A stretch of 64,000 nucleotides of DNA from Capsulimonas corticalis (GCF_003574315.2 NZ_AP025739.1:6386001-6450000); one strand, 5' to 3'; shown: positions 40,687 through 49,618, numbered from the stretch's first letter. The notes: generated from the letters alone by a model not told the origin. Numbers and translations are program-made.

Positions 40687-41166
40687 TTAATTCCTATATT
40701 CGAGAATATGAAGGCCTGCTTTCGTGAAACCGCAGAAACTCCATCCGGCCATCTTGAAGCAGTATCCAGGGTTTGCGCTCTGTACTTTCTCCGCGTTGAC
40801 GAAGGTGAAGAACCGTTGCGGTTTCCATTTCACTACCGCCGCTTCCACTGCCTCGCGGATCATCAAACTGGACTGCACGGATCCTTCATTGCGGAATACG
40901 CTGCACTCCACGCCCCACTGGTCGTCTTTGCGAAACTCCTCGCTGCGCCAGACGAATAGCGCGTCACCGGTCGCGGTGATCAGTGTCATGTCCTCGCCGG
41001 GCCCCGCGATTCCGGAGGTATAGTGCGTATCCTTAGGCTTCGGGCAGCTATAATGCCGCTGGAAGAGCGGAACTACATTCACATCGCAGCTTTTGGCTCG
41101 GTACCAGTGATCTGAGACGCGGACCAGTCCGCTCTCCGCCGGCGTGAAAAGCGCGGCGGTTCTCAC
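40687..41166 (-). CDS. GNAT-fold protein, possibly Mom-like
   Basis: 159 residues. LFQRHYSCPKPKDTHYTSGIAGPGEDMTLIT, then FRNEGSVQSSLMIREAVEAAVVKWKPQRFFTFVNAEKVQSANPGYCFKMAGWSFCGFT, has the acetyltransferase-like order of a HYS motif, a central strand-helix unit and a final Gly-Trp strand, resembling Mu Mom in layout. Its start overlaps the end of the Dam-like gene. Mom modifies adenine and is tied to Dam methylation in Mu, so co-location is suggestive. Family identity is inference. Confidence 0.5.
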   Translation of the reverse strand: MRTAALFTPAESGLVRVSDHWYRAKSCDVNVVPLFQRHYSCPKPKDTHYTSGIAGPGEDMTLITATGDALFVWRSEEFRKDDQWGVECSVFRNEGSVQSSLMIREAVEAAVVKWKPQRFFTFVNAEKVQSANPGYCFKMAGWSFCGFTKAGLHILEYRN

Positions 41167-42053
41167 GCTCTCACCTCGAGCTCTAAAGATTGCTGACCAC
41201 GGGCCTGGGCCGCAGCAGGATTAAGCCACAGAGATTCCATGCGCGTTGCGCTTCCGGTATTGCTCGCGATCACGCCGGCGCGGTCACATCGGATCCAGTT
41301 GTTGAAGATCTCATCGTAAAGGTCGCATCGATATCCGCTCACGATCACCATTGCCGCGCTCGAGCTCAGGGCCGCCGCCATGGTTCGGTGATCGTCATCG
41401 GTCATCTCATGCGCGTACGCTTTCTCCCCTGGCCAGCGTAGCGAAGACCTGGTGCTGCGCACATAGGGAGGATCGCAATAAAGCAGCGTCTCGGGAGTGG
41501 AGTGCGATTGAACGAGTTCAATCGCACTCCGGTTCTCGATCGTCACGCCGCGCAGCCGCTGCACCACGGCTGGCAGCGCGGCCGGCAATCCCGCCCAGTC
41601 CGCCGCCGGCGTCATGTAGGAGCGGTAGGCATAGGATCGAAATCCTGTTTTGCTACCCTTGCCCGACGCACTGGACGAAAAACCCATGAAAGACCGGACC
41701 ATCAGGCGGCGAGCGCGCTCCACGGGATCCAGGATATTGCGATCGTAAGCGGTGTCGAATTCGGCGCGCGCGAACGGCGTCAGGCGGATCGCATTGATCA
41801 GATCCTTCGCGGCCGCCGGTTCGCGCAGCACGCGGAACAGATTGACGACCTCCCCGTCCAGATCGTTGATCACCTCGCCGAAGGCGCGCGGCTTCTGGAG
41901 AAGGACGGACGCGGCTCCGCAATACGGCTCGACGTAAACGCGATGAGGCGGCATTTGGCTGATGATCCACGACGCAAGACGCCATTTCCCACCGTGATAT
42001 CTCAGGACAGGGCGTCGGCATTTGGCGTCTGCGTTCATGAGATCTGATTTCAT
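41163..42053 (-). CDS. DNA adenine methylase (Dam / D12 class)
   Basis: 296 residues from ATG 42053 (ATGA overlap with the C5 methylase). RYHGGKWRLASWIISQMPPHRVYVEPYCGAASVLLQKP is the start of D12 enzymes with motif I; LLYCDPPYVRSTR gives the DPPY catalytic motif. GATC-type or related target is likely but unproven. Would protect phage DNA or alter gene control. Confidence 0.9.
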   Translation of the reverse strand: MKSDLMNADAKCRRPVLRYHGGKWRLASWIISQMPPHRVYVEPYCGAASVLLQKPRAFGEVINDLDGEVVNLFRVLREPAAAKDLINAIRLTPFARAEFDTAYDRNILDPVERARRLMVRSFMGFSSSASGKGSKTGFRSYAYRSYMTPAADWAGLPAALPAVVQRLRGVTIENRSAIELVQSHSTPETLLYCDPPYVRSTRSSLRWPGEKAYAHEMTDDDHRTMAAALSSSAAMVIVSGYRCDLYDEIFNNWIRCDRAGVIASNTGSATRMESLWLNPAAAQARGQQSLELEVRA

Positions 42054-43924
42054 ACAGCCACCGCCATCAACGTCTTGAAGATCGTTGTGCAAAGCGCCTC
42101 TGCGGTCGCAACAGGAACCGCATTGCCAATCTGCTTGATTTGCGCCTCGCGCGTCCCGGTGAAAATATACGACTTCGGAAATCCCTGGCCGCCAGCGAGC
42201 TCGTGCGGCTGGAGCATCCGGTAAAGAATGTCGAGGTAGCCGACGACGTCGCCTTTGTCGATCAAGTGATGATATTCGGGCGCCACCAGGGCGAACCGGT
42301 CGTTCCCCGTCGCGGAGAGCAGCGGCTCGTCCACCGAATGCGCGCCGCCGGTCCCGTTATAATTGATCAGGAATGGCGTATGTTGTCGGATTACAAGATT
42401 AGGCTCAGCGATACCCAGGCAATTCGAAGTGTCGAGAGCAGGGAGCGGCGAGCCAACCGAAAGTACGCGCCCATCACCGTCGTTTCGCCCCTGGTGCGAG
42501 CCATGATATTTCGTCATGAACGCCGGCATCGTCTCGTTCCATTCAGGAACAGTTTCGATCAGCGCCAGATGTTCATAATTCGAGGTGACCGCTGGCAGCG
42601 GGGCGTCGAGCGAGGCGGCGTCACTTCCTTCGTAATATTTCACGAGGAAGGCGTTAACCGAGTCGGTTACGATCTGAGGCTCCGCAACTCCCATGATGTT
42701 ACCGGTCGTCAGCGCGCGCATGGGAACATCCATCGGATGTGCGTCCGCATTCTTGCGATTGACCACCATATAGGGCTCCAGTAACGCCAGTTCCCCACGT
42801 TTGGCTCCAGTAACGGTGAAGAGCGGCTTATCCACGCCCCGGCATCGATTCCCGGATCCCGTGTGCGTGATCGGCGCGATGTAGGGCTCGGCGACACCGA
42901 ACTGCCGGCGCGTCATGATCGTTGGGAACGGTTTCTCCAGGCTGTAACCATCACGATGGTTCTGGAGCACGACGAGAAACGGCTGGCAGATCGCTCCGGC
43001 GCCGTGGCTGGTGACGGCGGACAATGGCGAATAAATCGAGTGCGTACGCGGCTGCTGCCCTTCTCGCTCCCCGAAATTCGGAACAAGGAATGGCAATCCC
43101 GCGAATTTGTAAACACCGGCGTGGATGCGCTTCATCGTCGCGGCAACGAGGTTTTTTTTGCCCTGAGCCGGCCGATCGTAGATCGATGTGCCCTTCAGTT
43201 TCCAGTCGATGATGTCACGGGCGACAAGCTGAGCCTTCTTCCCTGGACGCGACGCGACTTCAGCGGCGGGAACGTGCGTAATTTCCGGCCAGGCAGGCGC
43301 GATACCGCCGAGCCGGGCCTGGATGAACAGGCGTTTGCGGCTGGTTGGATCGCCATATTCGCAGCAGGTAAGCACCTTGAATTCGACGGTATAGCCAAGC
43401 TCCTCCAAGTTGCGGATAAAGTTTCGGAAGAAGCGGCCTTCCTCTTCTTTGATCGGCTTCCCGATCAAGCAGGATTTCAGGTGCTCAGCGCCTTCCTCCA
43501 CCCCACAAGTGCAGGGATGAAGCGGCCCCCATTTCTGGAATTCCGGCACGTTCTCAATCAAGATGTGGTGAACATACAGCGCGTCTGCCCATCGAAGGAT
43601 GTCCCAGGCGCTTGATCGCTTTTGTTCGCTCTTGGGCTTACCCCCGCGCGCATTGGAGTGATGGGTGCATTCCGGCGCCGCGCAAAGAAGATGGACAATC
43701 CCGCCTGGGACAAGCTCGCGAGGATTGGCGCCGTCCACCGGAGCGCAAATATGTGTGGCCTCTGGATGATTGAGCGTATGCGAATCGATCGCGACTGGCC
43801 AGTGGTTGATCGCGAGAAGCGCCGCCGTATAGCCAACCTTCTTGGCGGCATTGCGCAGACCTTGACTGATCCCGCCGGCCCCGCAAAAGAGATCCACGCA
43901 AACAAATGGCTTCTTAGGAGTCAT
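42050..43924 (-). CDS. DNA cytosine-5 methyltransferase with long internal repeat region
   Basis: 624 residues. Motif I VDLFCGAGGISQGL; motif VI ENVPEF (124-129); motifs IX-X at the C-terminus (HELAGGQGFP, KQIGNAVPVATAEALC). The motif IV catalytic Pro-Cys is replaced by APECTHHS, with Cys86 after Pro-Glu; this PEC form occurs in some phage enzymes. Residues about 260-560 are a target domain with degenerate repeats of the type aPhsvDePLpavTs. Larger than typical M.HpaII-type enzymes. Confidence 0.85.
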   Translation of the reverse strand: MTPKKPFVCVDLFCGAGGISQGLRNAAKKVGYTAALLAINHWPVAIDSHTLNHPEATHICAPVDGANPRELVPGGIVHLLCAAPECTHHSNARGGKPKSEQKRSSAWDILRWADALYVHHILIENVPEFQKWGPLHPCTCGVEEGAEHLKSCLIGKPIKEEEGRFFRNFIRNLEELGYTVEFKVLTCCEYGDPTSRKRLFIQARLGGIAPAWPEITHVPAAEVASRPGKKAQLVARDIIDWKLKGTSIYDRPAQGKKNLVAATMKRIHAGVYKFAGLPFLVPNFGEREGQQPRTHSIYSPLSAVTSHGAGAICQPFLVVLQNHRDGYSLEKPFPTIMTRRQFGVAEPYIAPITHTGSGNRCRGVDKPLFTVTGAKRGELALLEPYMVVNRKNADAHPMDVPMRALTTGNIMGVAEPQIVTDSVNAFLVKYYEGSDAASLDAPLPAVTSNYEHLALIETVPEWNETMPAFMTKYHGSHQGRNDGDGRVLSVGSPLPALDTSNCLGIAEPNLVIRQHTPFLINYNGTGGAHSVDEPLLSATGNDRFALVAPEYHHLIDKGDVVGYLDILYRMLQPHELAGGQGFPKSYIFTGTREAQIKQIGNAVPVATAEALCTTIFKTLMAVAV

Positions 43925-43928
43925 GGAT

Positions 43929-46412
43929 TTAGAAGCCCTCCGACTGTGTGGCGCGTGTCAGCACGATGGAGCTCAGGCGCTCGGACAGATTGATATTTTC
44001 AGCATGGTTTTCGTTATAGGCGTCCGTAAGCATGCGAAGCGCATTCTTGGCCTTTGGGACAAGGCGGTATTCGAGCAGCTCCGCAATTGCCTGATCCGCC
44101 GTCAGACCCATTTCCCAGAGCGCGTCCGTGCTGTCCTTTGAGAGTGTCACGGTGCGGTCATCGGTCTGATCGGCAGCCTGCGCCCCCTGCATCGATGCTC
44201 GAACGCCGTCACGAATGTTCACCATCGTCGCCGCGCTGAGCGGACAATGGTGGCAAATCGAGGGGATATCCTCTCCGATCAGCACCTCGACCGGCCCGGT
44301 CGGTGTAGCGGCCTCCGGTACTGAGGCTGCCTGTGCGTCCACTGTGTCATGTGGTGCAGATGATCGTACTTCGCAAGGCGCGTCGTCCGCAGATGATGAA
44401 GCTGGCGCGTCTTCGTGCGCTGCATGCTCAGTCGCTCCAGCAGCGGCCACCACCGGCACGGGATCTCCGGACGAAAATACGTCCTGTGCGACCATCTCAT
44501 GACTGCCATCAATTTCCTCCTCGTTGCTATTTGGGGATCGTTCTGACATTGCCGGCGCCGGAGGCGCTTCGACTTCGGCGGCGGGGATCGGTCCCGGCTC
44601 AGAGAAGACGGTGGCCGAAATTGTTGGCGCCACCACATTGAAGTAGGGAGACGCGGCCGAGCGCTGAAGGTCGGCGATATGATCGGTAATTACCTGATCC
44701 AATTTGCTGACGGACCAGGACGCGGCGAAAGCGTCTCCAGCGAACTTGATCATCGACGCTTCGGTCCCCTGTAGCTTACGCAGCTTCAGCAATTTGAAAC
44801 CGTGCGTGGCGGAGATGCGCCCGTGGCGAAGATGATCCTGGACACTTTCAGGAAGCGTGAGTAAGTTCAGCGTTTGACTGATGGAAGATTGATCGACGCC
44901 AGTCTCCGCCTCAATTTCCGCCTGTGTCTGACCGAGTTTCACGCGGTTCGCATATCCACGAGCGCGCTCCAGGGGATTGAGAGGCTCACGCTCATCGTTT
45001 TCGGCCGTCGCGATACGCGCCATCTGCAAATCATCGTAGACAGCGACTTCAGCGCGCAATGAAGCAAGTCCCGCGATCTTCGCCGCGCGGAAGCGCCGCT
45101 CGCCGCAGGCGATCTCGAACTTGCCGGCGTCTTTTGCGGCATGGCGGACGACAATCGGCTGGAGTTGCTTGTTTATGGTCAGGCTGCGCGCCAGGTCCTC
45201 CAGCGGTTTTTGAGCGAATATGTCACGCGGCTGAAAAGGATTGGGAAGGAGATTCTCAAGCGGAATATCTTGCGTGTCAGGGCCGACAGCATTATTGATC
45301 GATGAATAATTCTCAGAGCCTGACGAATTATTTTCGATGCGCGCTTCTCCCACGGATGTGACCAGTGTCAAGACAGGAGCCGCCGGCTTATTCAGAACGA
45401 TGATCTTCGTGCTGACGGCCGTCTTCTTATCGCTCTCCAGGAAGGAGCCGTGGGGAACTTCGAACGCCTCGCCGTCATTGACCCGGAACCACTGCTGGAA
45501 GAGCGATGCCTTCTTATCGGACCGAAAGAACGCGCCGTCGGACATCACGGATACAAGGCGCCCGCCCGGCGCCAGCAACTCATACGCGTGACGGACATGA
45601 TCGATATCGACGCCGCGCTCGAACGGTGGATTGCAGACAAATCGATCGAAGAGCTCTTCCGAGCGCCATTCGAGGAAATCGGACCCCGCAATCGGATAAC
45701 CTTTGGCCGATAAGATCTCGCGAAGCTGAAGGTTGATCTCAATCACCGTGAGCGGGACGTCGGGATGTTCGGCGCGGATCCGGTCGGCGATATGGCCGCT
45801 GCCTGCCTGGGGCTCGCACGTCCTCATTCCCGCTTCGATCTCGGCAAGCTCCAAAAGGCGCGTCACCAATCCGTCCGGCGTCGGGAAGTAGCCGGGGATG
45901 TTGACGCCGACCAGCCCGCGCATCAGCTTGCGCAACTTCAGTGCTTCTTTCGATTCCCCGCCGGCGTCCTCGGCGGCGGCCTCCAGAATCTTCTTCGCTT
46001 CATCAAAATCCGCTGCGGTCGCGATGCCAGCAGCGAGTAGTCGCCCCTGCTCGCTGCTGGATCCGATCCAGTCCGGGAACTTCGTATTGAAGAGAATGTT
46101 TTCGATGACCGACTTCGTCTTGATTCGGGAGACGACCAGAGGAACCGTGCCAGCGTCGTGGGCATCCGCCAGATATTGCAGTGATGCCTGGACGCGCTGC
46201 ATCCGCTTCGCGTCGCGCTCGGCATCCTCCGCCTCACGGATACGCTTGGGTGTGTTGGCAAGGCGAGGGGCAAGCTTGACATCGATGGCCGCCTGCATCC
46301 CGTTCGCCAGAACGCGCAGTTTGTCGGAGATCTTCAGATCCTCGCCTTCGCCGGCCTCTCTTGGCGCGAGTTGACCGACTGTCTGAATTTTAGTATCGAT
46401 TTCAGCAAGCAT
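43929..46412 (-). CDS. N6-methyltransferase - ParB fusion
   Basis: 827 residues from ATG 46412. Residues about 170-340: methyltransferase with CEPQAGSGHIADRI (motif I) and CNPPFERGVDI (NPPF motif IV). A linker (345-380) holds a dispersed palindrome (YSSINN). Residues 383-560: ParB/Noc domain, GERRFRA (437-443), NDEREPLNPLERA and an HTH (ETGVDQSSISQTLNLL). A disordered acidic section and a C-terminal Cys motif (CHHCPLS) with helices complete it. No ParA is nearby. May bind the dispersed palindromes; inference. Confidence 0.8.
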   Translation of the reverse strand: MLAEIDTKIQTVGQLAPREAGEGEDLKISDKLRVLANGMQAAIDVKLAPRLANTPKRIREAEDAERDAKRMQRVQASLQYLADAHDAGTVPLVVSRIKTKSVIENILFNTKFPDWIGSSSEQGRLLAAGIATAADFDEAKKILEAAAEDAGGESKEALKLRKLMRGLVGVNIPGYFPTPDGLVTRLLELAEIEAGMRTCEPQAGSGHIADRIRAEHPDVPLTVIEINLQLREILSAKGYPIAGSDFLEWRSEELFDRFVCNPPFERGVDIDHVRHAYELLAPGGRLVSVMSDGAFFRSDKKASLFQQWFRVNDGEAFEVPHGSFLESDKKTAVSTKIIVLNKPAAPVLTLVTSVGEARIENNSSGSENYSSINNAVGPDTQDIPLENLLPNPFQPRDIFAQKPLEDLARSLTINKQLQPIVVRHAAKDAGKFEIACGERRFRAAKIAGLASLRAEVAVYDDLQMARIATAENDEREPLNPLERARGYANRVKLGQTQAEIEAETGVDQSSISQTLNLLTLPESVQDHLRHGRISATHGFKLLKLRKLQGTEASMIKFAGDAFAASWSVSKLDQVITDHIADLQRSAASPYFNVVAPTISATVFSEPGPIPAAEVEAPPAPAMSERSPNSNEEEIDGSHEMVAQDVFSSGDPVPVVAAAGATEHAAHEDAPASSSADDAPCEVRSSAPHDTVDAQAASVPEAATPTGPVEVLIGEDIPSICHHCPLSAATMVNIRDGVRASMQGAQAADQTDDRTVTLSKDSTDALWEMGLTADQAIAELLEYRLVPKAKNALRMLTDAYNENHAENINLSERLSSIVLTRATQSEGF
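45291..45310. repeat. Dispersed GATCGAT palindrome, copy 4
   Basis: ATTATTGATCGATGAATAAT, identical to copy 1 and encoding the same YSSINN peptide, here in the linker between the methyltransferase and ParB domains. Confidence 0.7.
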
Positions 46413-46414
46413 GG

Positions 46415-46924
46415 TTATCGCCAGTCTCCGTTCTTGCCAGCCGGACGGGTGCCGCATTTGAACGAGCGGATCGCGGAGACTTCGGGACGGCGGCAGGAGG
46501 TCGGAAGTTCGACGAAGACGGGGCCCGCAACTTTCTGCGCATCCTCTTCGGAGACCGGCTCCGCGATCTCAACCATCAGCGTCAGCGCCGACTGCTCCTC
46601 GCGCCAGGCGGCGAGGCGCGCTTTGTGCGACCGGTTCTCCCACGGCGCCACGGCGAAGATCAGCGCCTGGATCAGGAACCCCGCCGCGAGCCAGTAGAAG
46701 AGTGCGCCGCCGGCGAGGCCACAAGCGGCCGAAAGCGCGAGCGAGCATCCCGCCAGACAGTACATCACGCGGTCGCTGAACGCGATATGCGCGAAAACAT
46801 CCGGCGAGCTCTGAATTGAGCGAACCATGACCAGATGCGGCGACTCGGTCTTTGGCGCATTCGATTTTGAAAAATCGGTCTCCGATAAATCCGATTTTTC
46901 GAGTGAGGGATCCAGGAACTCCAT
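46415..46924 (-). CDS. Two-span membrane protein
   Basis: 169 residues from ATG 46924, GGAG upstream (ATG 46936 is possible). Two adjacent membrane spans (VMYCLAGCSLALSAACGLAGGALFYWLAAGFLIQALIFAVA). Flanks polar; C-terminus faces the cytoplasm or outside unclear. Ends two bases before the MTase-ParB ATG. Function unknown. Confidence 0.55.
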   Translation of the reverse strand: MEFLDPSLEKSDLSETDFSKSNAPKTESPHLVMVRSIQSSPDVFAHIAFSDRVMYCLAGCSLALSAACGLAGGALFYWLAAGFLIQALIFAVAPWENRSHKARLAAWREEQSALTLMVEIAEPVSEEDAQKVAGPVFVELPTSCRRPEVSAIRSFKCGTRPAGKNGDWR

Positions 46925-46960
46925 CGCGATCTCCATTTTCTCGGCCGCTCGGCCGGTGCG

Positions 46961-47329
46961 TTAATTCTGGGAATGAAGCAGGCGCTTTGGCAGCACGTAA
47001 ACCGTATCCACGCCGGCGGCGAGATCTGGCCACATGAGCGCCGCGAACGCTTCGTCGTTGATCCGCTGCTCATCATTTCTTTGTTGCTCGTTTTGGGCAG
47101 AGTGGACGACTTCGTGCGCGGTCGGGGCGGCGCCGCTCTTCTCTTCGCGATGCTTTTCCAGGTGCAGATGGTGGAGCATCAGTTTGAGCGCGAGAACCTT
47201 CTCGTAGGCGGTCAGGCACTCGTCCATGGAGCCGCGACCGAGGCAGAGCGATGTTTCCGCGATGACCATGCCCGCCGTCGCCTTGCCGATCGCCATCATG
47301 ACGTTGAGAATTTTGGAAGTGGCGTTCAC
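46961..47329 (-). CDS. Hypothetical helical protein
   Basis: 122 residues, GTG start overlapping the upstream stop (GTGA). All-helical (LTAYEKVLALKLMLHHLHLEKHREEK). No domain recognised. Between the annealing protein and a membrane protein gene. Confidence 0.5.
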   Translation of the reverse strand: MNATSKILNVMMAIGKATAGMVIAETSLCLGRGSMDECLTAYEKVLALKLMLHHLHLEKHREEKSGAAPTAHEVVHSAQNEQQRNDEQRINDEAFAALMWPDLAAGVDTVYVLPKRLLHSQN

Positions 47330-48156
47330 GCGCGGCCCCCTTCCCGCTCCAGGCGCTCGCGGCGCTGGCTCTCAAACTCGCGGTCCTGTGGTCGCGTCGA
47401 GGATTGCGCGGGACGTGTCGAGGATTGCGCGGGGCGCGTCGCAAACGTGGCGGCCGGCGAGGGCGACTCGGCCGCGCCGCGTTCGCGCTGGCAGGCCGGG
47501 CAAAGCGCGTCGCCGTAATTGTGTTTGGAGAAGTCCGCCTGGGATTTGCTGAGCGTTCGGTCGCAGGAGGCGCAGGACGTGCTCACGGCAGGAGCCTCGG
47601 TGGTCTCGCTGCTCTCTGGCTGCTCATCCTGTCGCGTAAACTCCGAAGCGGGGCGTGCGGCGGGATGACCTGAGCGCTGTCCACGGCCCTGTCCGCCGCG
47701 CGACGAGTCGCCGTAGCGTCCCGCCTGGGCAGCGTCGCCATGCCGGCTCCCTTGTGGAGTGTCAGCGAAGCGGCCGCCGGCGACTTCGTCAAGCTCGGGT
47801 GCGAACTGCGTACCGTAGCCGCAAAGCGCCAGTGCGCGGCCGACGCTTCCGGTCTCGGCCTTCTCGATATAGTCGCCGAAGCCCTTGATGTCTTCCTTCT
47901 TCGTGCCCATCGCCATCAGGCGGCCGTCGGCGTTGAAGATCTTCGCCTGGAAGATGGCGAACTGCTTGTCGTTGTCGATGGTGAGCGGGTTGGTCTCGAT
48001 TGTCCAGTCCGGATGCTCGGATCGGAACCACTGGACGCGGGCGGACACGGGAAGATATTTCCGGCCGCCCTGAACCGCGATCAGGTGCTTATTGGGGTCA
48101 AATACCGGTTTTTGGACAGTATTTGTATTGCAATTGGAATTTTGGGGTATAGTCAT
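47326..48156 (-). CDS. Rad52/DdrA-like single-strand annealing protein
   Basis: 276 residues. Residues 18-125 (HLIAVQGGRKYLPVSARVQWFRSEHPDWTIETNPL to YIEKAETGSVGRALALCGYGTQ) match DdrA/Rad52-like annealing proteins, including the conserved K-A-E-T-x-x-x-GRAL. A long disordered Arg/Gln/Ser linker and a C-terminal zinc finger (CASCDRTLSKSQADFSKHNYGDALCPAC) follow, with short STRPAQS repeats. Promotes phage recombination. Confidence 0.75.
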   Translation of the reverse strand: MTIPQNSNCNTNTVQKPVFDPNKHLIAVQGGRKYLPVSARVQWFRSEHPDWTIETNPLTIDNDKQFAIFQAKIFNADGRLMAMGTKKEDIKGFGDYIEKAETGSVGRALALCGYGTQFAPELDEVAGGRFADTPQGSRHGDAAQAGRYGDSSRGGQGRGQRSGHPAARPASEFTRQDEQPESSETTEAPAVSTSCASCDRTLSKSQADFSKHNYGDALCPACQRERGAAESPSPAATFATRPAQSSTRPAQSSTRPQDREFESQRRERLEREGGRA

Positions 48157-48171
48157 TTTCGTATGATCCTT

Positions 48172-48278
48172 ACGACCCGGGAGCTGTTGCCACAGCGCTT
48201 GACCGGGTCGTTTTGTTTTGTCGGGCCCGTAACTAATCCTCTAACTAATCCTCTAACCAATCCTAAAACCAACCCTAC
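48172..48278. repeat. Stem-loop and four 12-bp repeats before the annealing-protein gene
   Basis: ACGACCCGG (48172-48180) pairs with CCGGGTCGT (48203-48211). Then a 12-bp unit AACTAATCCTCT occurs at 48231 and 48243, with diverged copies at 48255 and 48267. The block lies between the LuxR-type gene and ATG 48156. May be operators for the small regulator; inference. Confidence 0.5.
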
Positions 48279-48508
48279 GCCGCTGCTGAGATCTCCAGCA
48301 GCCCACGGCTGCGCGCAATATTGATCGCCTGGATCCGGTTCGAAACGCCCAGCTTCTCGTAAGTGTTGTAGAGGTGAAAGTCCACCGTTCGCTTGGAGAC
48401 GCCCTCGCGGCTGGCGATTTCTCTGTTGATCAGGCCTGTCGCCGCCATCCGAAGCATGTTCCGCTCCTGACGGGTCAGAGACTGCCCGGTCGTCGCTTGC
48501 TTTGCCAT
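48275..48508 (-). CDS. LuxR/GerE-type DNA-binding protein
   Basis: 77 residues from ATG 48508, GGAGGG upstream. Nearly all is the GerE helix-turn-helix (SLTRQERNMLRMAATGLINREIASREGVSKRTVDFHLYNTYEKLGVSNRIQAIN). No sensor domain, so a stand-alone regulator of the early operon or the repeats downstream. Confidence 0.8.
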   Translation of the reverse strand: MAKQATTGQSLTRQERNMLRMAATGLINREIASREGVSKRTVDFHLYNTYEKLGVSNRIQAINIARSRGLLEISAAA

Positions 48509-48565
48509 CAAACCCTCCCAAACTGCGAACTCAAATGTGCAATTCGCCCTTCGTCTCCACTCGCG

Positions 48566-48787
48566 CTATGCGGCCTTCGCCGCCGCCTGCATCCTCTGCT
48601 CGTGATTTCGTGTCATGATGGCGCGGTCTTCCGCAGTGAAGCGGATCCCGCGCGCCGCGAAAAGCTCCCTGGCGAGCGCGATCTGGTATTCCAGGCGATC
48701 GTGGATGATTCGCTCGCCCGGAGCGGAACTCTCCATGATCACCCGCCCGTCCGCCGTTGACAATGTAACCCGCAAAGGCTGCTTCAT
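48566..48787 (-). CDS. Hypothetical small protein
   Basis: 73 residues, GGGAGA before ATG 48787. Starts with strands (LRVTLSTADGRVIMESSAPGERI) then helix (YQIALARELFAARGIRF). Not assigned. Early operon. Confidence 0.55.
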   Translation of the reverse strand: MKQPLRVTLSTADGRVIMESSAPGERIIHDRLEYQIALARELFAARGIRFTAEDRAIMTRNHEQRMQAAAKAA

Positions 48788-48838
48788 TGACGTCTCCCCA
48801 CACTCTCAAAATCAATCAGAAGATAATTACAAAATCAA

Positions 48839-49153
48839 TTAAGCCGCGAGCGGCAGTTCACAAAAGAATGGTTCAGCAGCGGCTTCCTCGTCCGTACCGC
48901 AATGTCCCGACGAGAACCGAAGAACCAGATCGCACTCGCCGCCGTCGGCGTTCATCTGATCGGCGAAGTAGGCGTTCATCTGATCGGCGAAGTAGGCGTT
49001 CATGCGAAGCGACAGCGCCTCCCGCTCCTCCATCGCCTCGTCTTGCGTCAACGCCCCATGGAAGATGAGGATCGCGAGCAGATCGAGGTCCGCGTCAAAC
49101 TCCGTGACGCCCGCCGGGACCATCACGCCAAGCGCCTGAGCAGCCGTTCCCAT
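48839..49153 (-). CDS. Small acidic protein with MNAYFADQ repeats
   Basis: 104 residues, acidic. MNAYFADQ occurs twice (then MNADGG), from a 24-bp tandem repeat at about 48949-48996. C-terminal CGTDEEAAAEPFFCEL. Possible DNA mimic by charge; function unknown. Start overlaps the previous stop. Confidence 0.5.
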   Translation of the reverse strand: MGTAAQALGVMVPAGVTEFDADLDLLAILIFHGALTQDEAMEEREALSLRMNAYFADQMNAYFADQMNADGGECDLVLRFSSGHCGTDEEAAAEPFFCELPLAA

Positions 49154-49533
49154 TACGCCGCCGCCTTTCGGCTGGCGTTCATTTTCTGAGCCGCCAGGCG
49201 CTCCCGGCGATTCGCCTCGATCCGCTGCTCGATCACGACTTCGAAGGCGCGCGCCAGGAACGGGGTGCGGTGACCGACCTGGGTTCGGTCGCGGTCCACG
49301 TCGGTTGTGCCGGGAACCCGGAAGACCTTCGCGAAGTCGTCCTGCTCCATCATGTGCGTCAGCAGCATGTGATCGTCCGAGACCGTGATTTCGTAGTCGC
49401 TCTGGATTGCCGCCACCTGCTCGCTGAGGAGCTGCGCGCGGTGCGAGGCTTCGATCTCCCGGGTTCGGCGCTCAAAGGCGGCAACTTCGTTATTCACCTC
49501 GACCAGATTGCGGAAATATGCGGCGGCGGACAT
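49153..49533 (-). CDS. First leftward early protein
   Basis: 126 residues from ATG 49533, GAGGAG nine bases upstream. Helical (EVNNEVAAFERRTREIEASHRAQLLSEQVAAIQ), then basic C-terminus (EQRIEANRRERLAAQKMNASRK). First gene from the operator-covered promoter at 49568; likely an early regulator or DNA-binding protein. Confidence 0.55.
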   Translation of the reverse strand: MSAAAYFRNLVEVNNEVAAFERRTREIEASHRAQLLSEQVAAIQSDYEITVSDDHMLLTHMMEQDDFAKVFRVPGTTDVDRDRTQVGHRTPFLARAFEVVIEQRIEANRRERLAAQKMNASRKAAA

Positions 49534-49567
49534 CTTTTTTTGCTCCTCAGTAGAGTGGACTGAGGAT

Positions 49568-49618
49568 ATTATAACAAATTGTTCTAAAAATAGCAAGATT
49601 TTTAGAACAATTTGTTAT
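49568..49618 (-). promoter_or_regulatory. Early leftward promoter covered by a 48-bp inverted repeat
   Basis: On the minus strand TTGCTA (49596-49591) and TATAAT (49573-49568) are 17 bases apart. A perfect inverted repeat with 21-bp arms (49571-49591 with 49598-49618) covers it and contains two ACAAWTTGT sites (49574, 49607). The same sites recur at 49919 and 49943. This is the probable early promoter and repressor operator. Confidence 0.75.
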
